Position numbers and translations under genes: made by a program. The notes beneath the pieces were generated by a model. That model searched no databases and had not been told where the DNA came from. It saw nothing but the letters and a program-made list of their open reading frames with translations. Positions 3,853 through 5,676 of a stretch of DNA of 5,676 bases are shown one piece after another (the first letter of the stretch is position 1; each line of letters starts with the position of its first letter). The DNA comes from UBA11524 sp964542315 (GTDB lineage: Bacteria; Bacillota; Clostridia; Christensenellales; Aristaeellaceae): the NCBI GenBank assembly GCA_964542315.1, contig CAZIUA010000113.1, positions 1-5,676 on the forward strand, given 5' to 3'.

Positions 3853-5676
3853 AAAAGCCGCCGCCAAGCTGAACGCCGCCATCTCGGGCGCGGTCAAACG
3901 CTTCGCACCGCCCGAGAGCCTGACCGTGGACGAGTGGGCTGACAAGCACCGCCGCCTCTCACCCGAAAGCTCGGCCGAGGCCGGGCCGTGGCGCACCAAG
4001 CGCACCCCGTACCTCGAGGAGCCGATGAAAGCCTTCACGGATCCCAAGGTACACAAGATCGTAATGGTGGCAGCTTCGCAGGTCGGCAAGTCTGAGCTCG
4101 AGCTGAACATCATCGGCTACATTATCGACCAAGACCCCGGCAGCATCCTCTACGTCCACCCAACGATCGACGACGCGAGGAAGTTCAGCCGGCTGCGCGT
4201 GGCTCCTATGATCCGCGACAGCAAGCCGCTGAAGGCCAAAGTCCACGACGTCAAGGCGAAGGACAGCGGCAACACCATCCTCCAGAAGTCCTTCCCCGGC
4301 GGTATGCTCACCCTGACCGGCTCCAACAGCGCCTCGGCGCTGGCCTCCACGCCCGCCCGGTACATCATCGGCGACGAGCGTGACCGCTGGGCCGTCAGTG
4401 CCGGCACCGAGGGCGACCCGTGGGCGCTGGCTGAAGCACGTCAGGCGACCTTCTACAACGCGAAGGCCGTCGAGGTCTCGACCCCGACCATCAAGGGCAA
4501 CAGCAACATCGAGACCAGCTTCTACCAAGGCACACAGGAGCGCTGGTGCCACCGCTGCCCGGAGTGCGGCGAGTATCACGAGATCGTTTTCGACGACATC
4601 AAATTCGAGCCCGAGGCCACACGGATCCGCGGGAAAAAGGCGTGGAAACTGAAGGGCGGCGTCTCGTGGGCCTGCCCGGGCTGCGGCTGCCTGATCCCCG
4701 AGGAGACCATGCGCCGGCAGCCGGCCAAGTGGATCGCAGAAAACCCCGACGCCTATGCCAAGGGCGTGCGCTCCTTCTGGCTGAACGCCTTCAGCTCCCC
4801 GTGGACGCCGTGGCAGAAGATCGTCCTCAAGTTCCTCGACGCGCAGAACGACCCGCAGCGGCTCAAGGTCGTCTACAACACCCTGCTCGGCCAGCTATGG
4901 GAGGATCGCGGCGACCTCGAGGACGAGGACACCATGCTCGCCCGGCGCGAGGACTACGGCACGCGGCCGGACGGCACCCCTGTGGAGCTGCCTGACGGCG
5001 TGCTGGTGCTGACCTGCGGCGTCGATACGCAGGACAACCGCCTCGAGTACGAAGTAGTCGGCCACGGCCACTACGGCGAGACGTGGGGCATCGTCAAGGG
5101 CTACATCATGGGCCGGCCGGACACCCCGGAGGTCTGGCAGCGCCTCGACGACGTGATCGACCACGTCTACACCTTCAAGAACGGCCGGGGCCTGCGGATC
5201 TCCATCACCTGCGTCGACTCCGGCGGCCACTTCACCCAAGAGGTGTACGAAGCCTGCCGGGCCCGCATCCACAAGCGCGTCTTTGCTATCAAGGGCAAGG
5301 GCGGCGACGGGATCCCCTTCGTCTCACCGCCATCGAAGGTGCCGATCCGCGACAACAAGAAGATCACCTGCTGGCTCTACACCCTCGGCGTCGACGCCGG
5401 CAAGGCGTCCATCATGGCGAGCCTCAAGGTGCAGGAGCCCGGGCCGAGGTATTGCCATTTCAACCGCAACCCCGACGCCGGATATGATCTCAACTATTTC
5501 AACGGCCTGCTCTCTGAGAAGCTGGTGCTCAAACACACCAGCCGCGGCGACCGCTGGGCGTGGGAGAAACTGCCCGGCCACAACCGCAACGAGGCGCTCG
5601 ACTGCCGCGACTATGCGATGGCCGGCGTGAAGATCATCAACCCCGACATGGACGCCGTCGAGAGACGGCTCAAGGG
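3836..5676 (+). CDS. Terminase large subunit, GpA family (3' end outside the window)
   Basis: ATG 3836 is the only start in an open frame that begins after a stop at 3803-3805; only a weak GGAG (3821-3824) precedes it, so translation is probably coupled to the small subunit. The window holds 614 residues and no stop; lambda gpA is about 640, so most of it is here. The N-terminal ATPase shows Walker A AASQVGKS (79-86), then TGSNSASALASTPAR (161-175) and Walker B IIGDE (177-181). A zinc ribbon follows: CHRCPECG (238-245) paired with CPGCGC (280-285). The nuclease part shows GVDTQDNRLE (395-404), VDSGGH (460-465) and NEALDCRDYA (585-594), with D397, D461 and D589/D592 as probable metal ligands. 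The enzyme is the motor that translocates DNA into the prohead and cuts concatemers; GpA relatives such as lambda's cut at cos. Nothing looks broken. Confidence 0.95.
   Translation, partial: MTRTTKKAAAKLNAAISGAVKRFAPPESLTVDEWADKHRRLSPESSAEAGPWRTKRTPYLEEPMKAFTDPKVHKIVMVAASQVGKSELELNIIGYIIDQDPGSILYVHPTIDDARKFSRLRVAPMIRDSKPLKAKVHDVKAKDSGNTILQKSFPGGMLTLTGSNSASALASTPARYIIGDERDRWAVSAGTEGDPWALAEARQATFYNAKAVEVSTPTIKGNSNIETSFYQGTQERWCHRCPECGEYHEIVFDDIKFEPEATRIRGKKAWKLKGGVSWACPGCGCLIPEETMRRQPAKWIAENPDAYAKGVRSFWLNAFSSPWTPWQKIVLKFLDAQNDPQRLKVVYNTLLGQLWEDRGDLEDEDTMLARREDYGTRPDGTPVELPDGVLVLTCGVDTQDNRLEYEVVGHGHYGETWGIVKGYIMGRPDTPEVWQRLDDVIDHVYTFKNGRGLRISITCVDSGGHFTQEVYEACRARIHKRVFAIKGKGGDGIPFVSPPSKVPIRDNKKITCWLYTLGVDAGKASIMASLKVQEPGPRYCHFNRNPDAGYDLNYFNGLLSEKLVLKHTSRGDRWAWEKLPGHNRNEALDCRDYAMAGVKIINPDMDAVERRLK

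Noticed and set aside
4380..5630. Several plus- and minus-strand frames inside the terminase large-subunit gene
   Set aside because: They are Arg/Pro/Ala-rich shadows; the GpA frame is continuous here with ATPase, zinc and nuclease motifs.
1..5676. tRNA genes, CRISPR arrays, insertion sequences, defence islands
   Set aside because: I saw no cloverleaf, no regularly spaced long repeats with spacers, no transposase and no recognisable defence cluster; the gene order is ordinary phage.

Overview
The window is a piece of a tailed-phage or prophage genome. It covers the junction between the end of the early/DNA-modification genes and the start of the late (packaging and morphogenesis) genes. The DNA is clearly GC-rich, with strong GC preference at third codon positions, near-consensus AGGAGG ribosome-binding sites and tightly overlapping genes. 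That profile and the gene types fit a phage of a high-GC gut Clostridia host (Oscillospiraceae-like). The host call is an inference: no host gene is present. A run of ten N at 2266-2275 shows that this is a draft, probably metagenomic, assembly.

Layout, all on the plus strand: (1) 1-54, the tail of an unidentified upstream gene. (2) 47-316, a small Cys-rich protein, probably zinc-binding. (3) 303-1691, a ParB-like domain fused to a beta-order DPPY DNA methyltransferase. (4) 1704-2189, an ArpU/DUF1492-type late transcription regulator whose start region looks frameshifted. (5) 2175-2358, a control region: a ten-bp-phased repeat array, a late-promoter candidate, the assembly gap, and a long stem-loop ending in TTTT. 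(6) 2359-3018, a protein resembling minor tail protein Z. (7) 3019-3279, a 261-bp GC-rich non-coding stretch full of short repeats, with a bent-DNA-type A6T6 palindrome. It sits exactly where a lambda-type cos site would be. (8) 3280-3852, a Nu1-like terminase small subunit. (9) 3836-5676, a GpA-family terminase large subunit that runs off the right edge.

Working model (inference): the regulator encoded at 1704-2189 binds the phased AATGACA repeats that overlap its own 3' end. It then switches on the late promoter at about 2212-2241, which drives the tail-Z-like gene, the terminase genes and the structural genes beyond the window. The terminase pair then cuts and packages concatemeric DNA, probably at a cos-like site in 3019-3279. 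The methyltransferase may modify phage DNA against host restriction.

The gene content is recognisable phage biology, and I do not see a wholly unknown system. The parts most worth a second look are the phased operator/late promoter, the disrupted GTGA start of the regulator, the repeat-rich cos candidate, and the tail-type gene placed ahead of the terminase.
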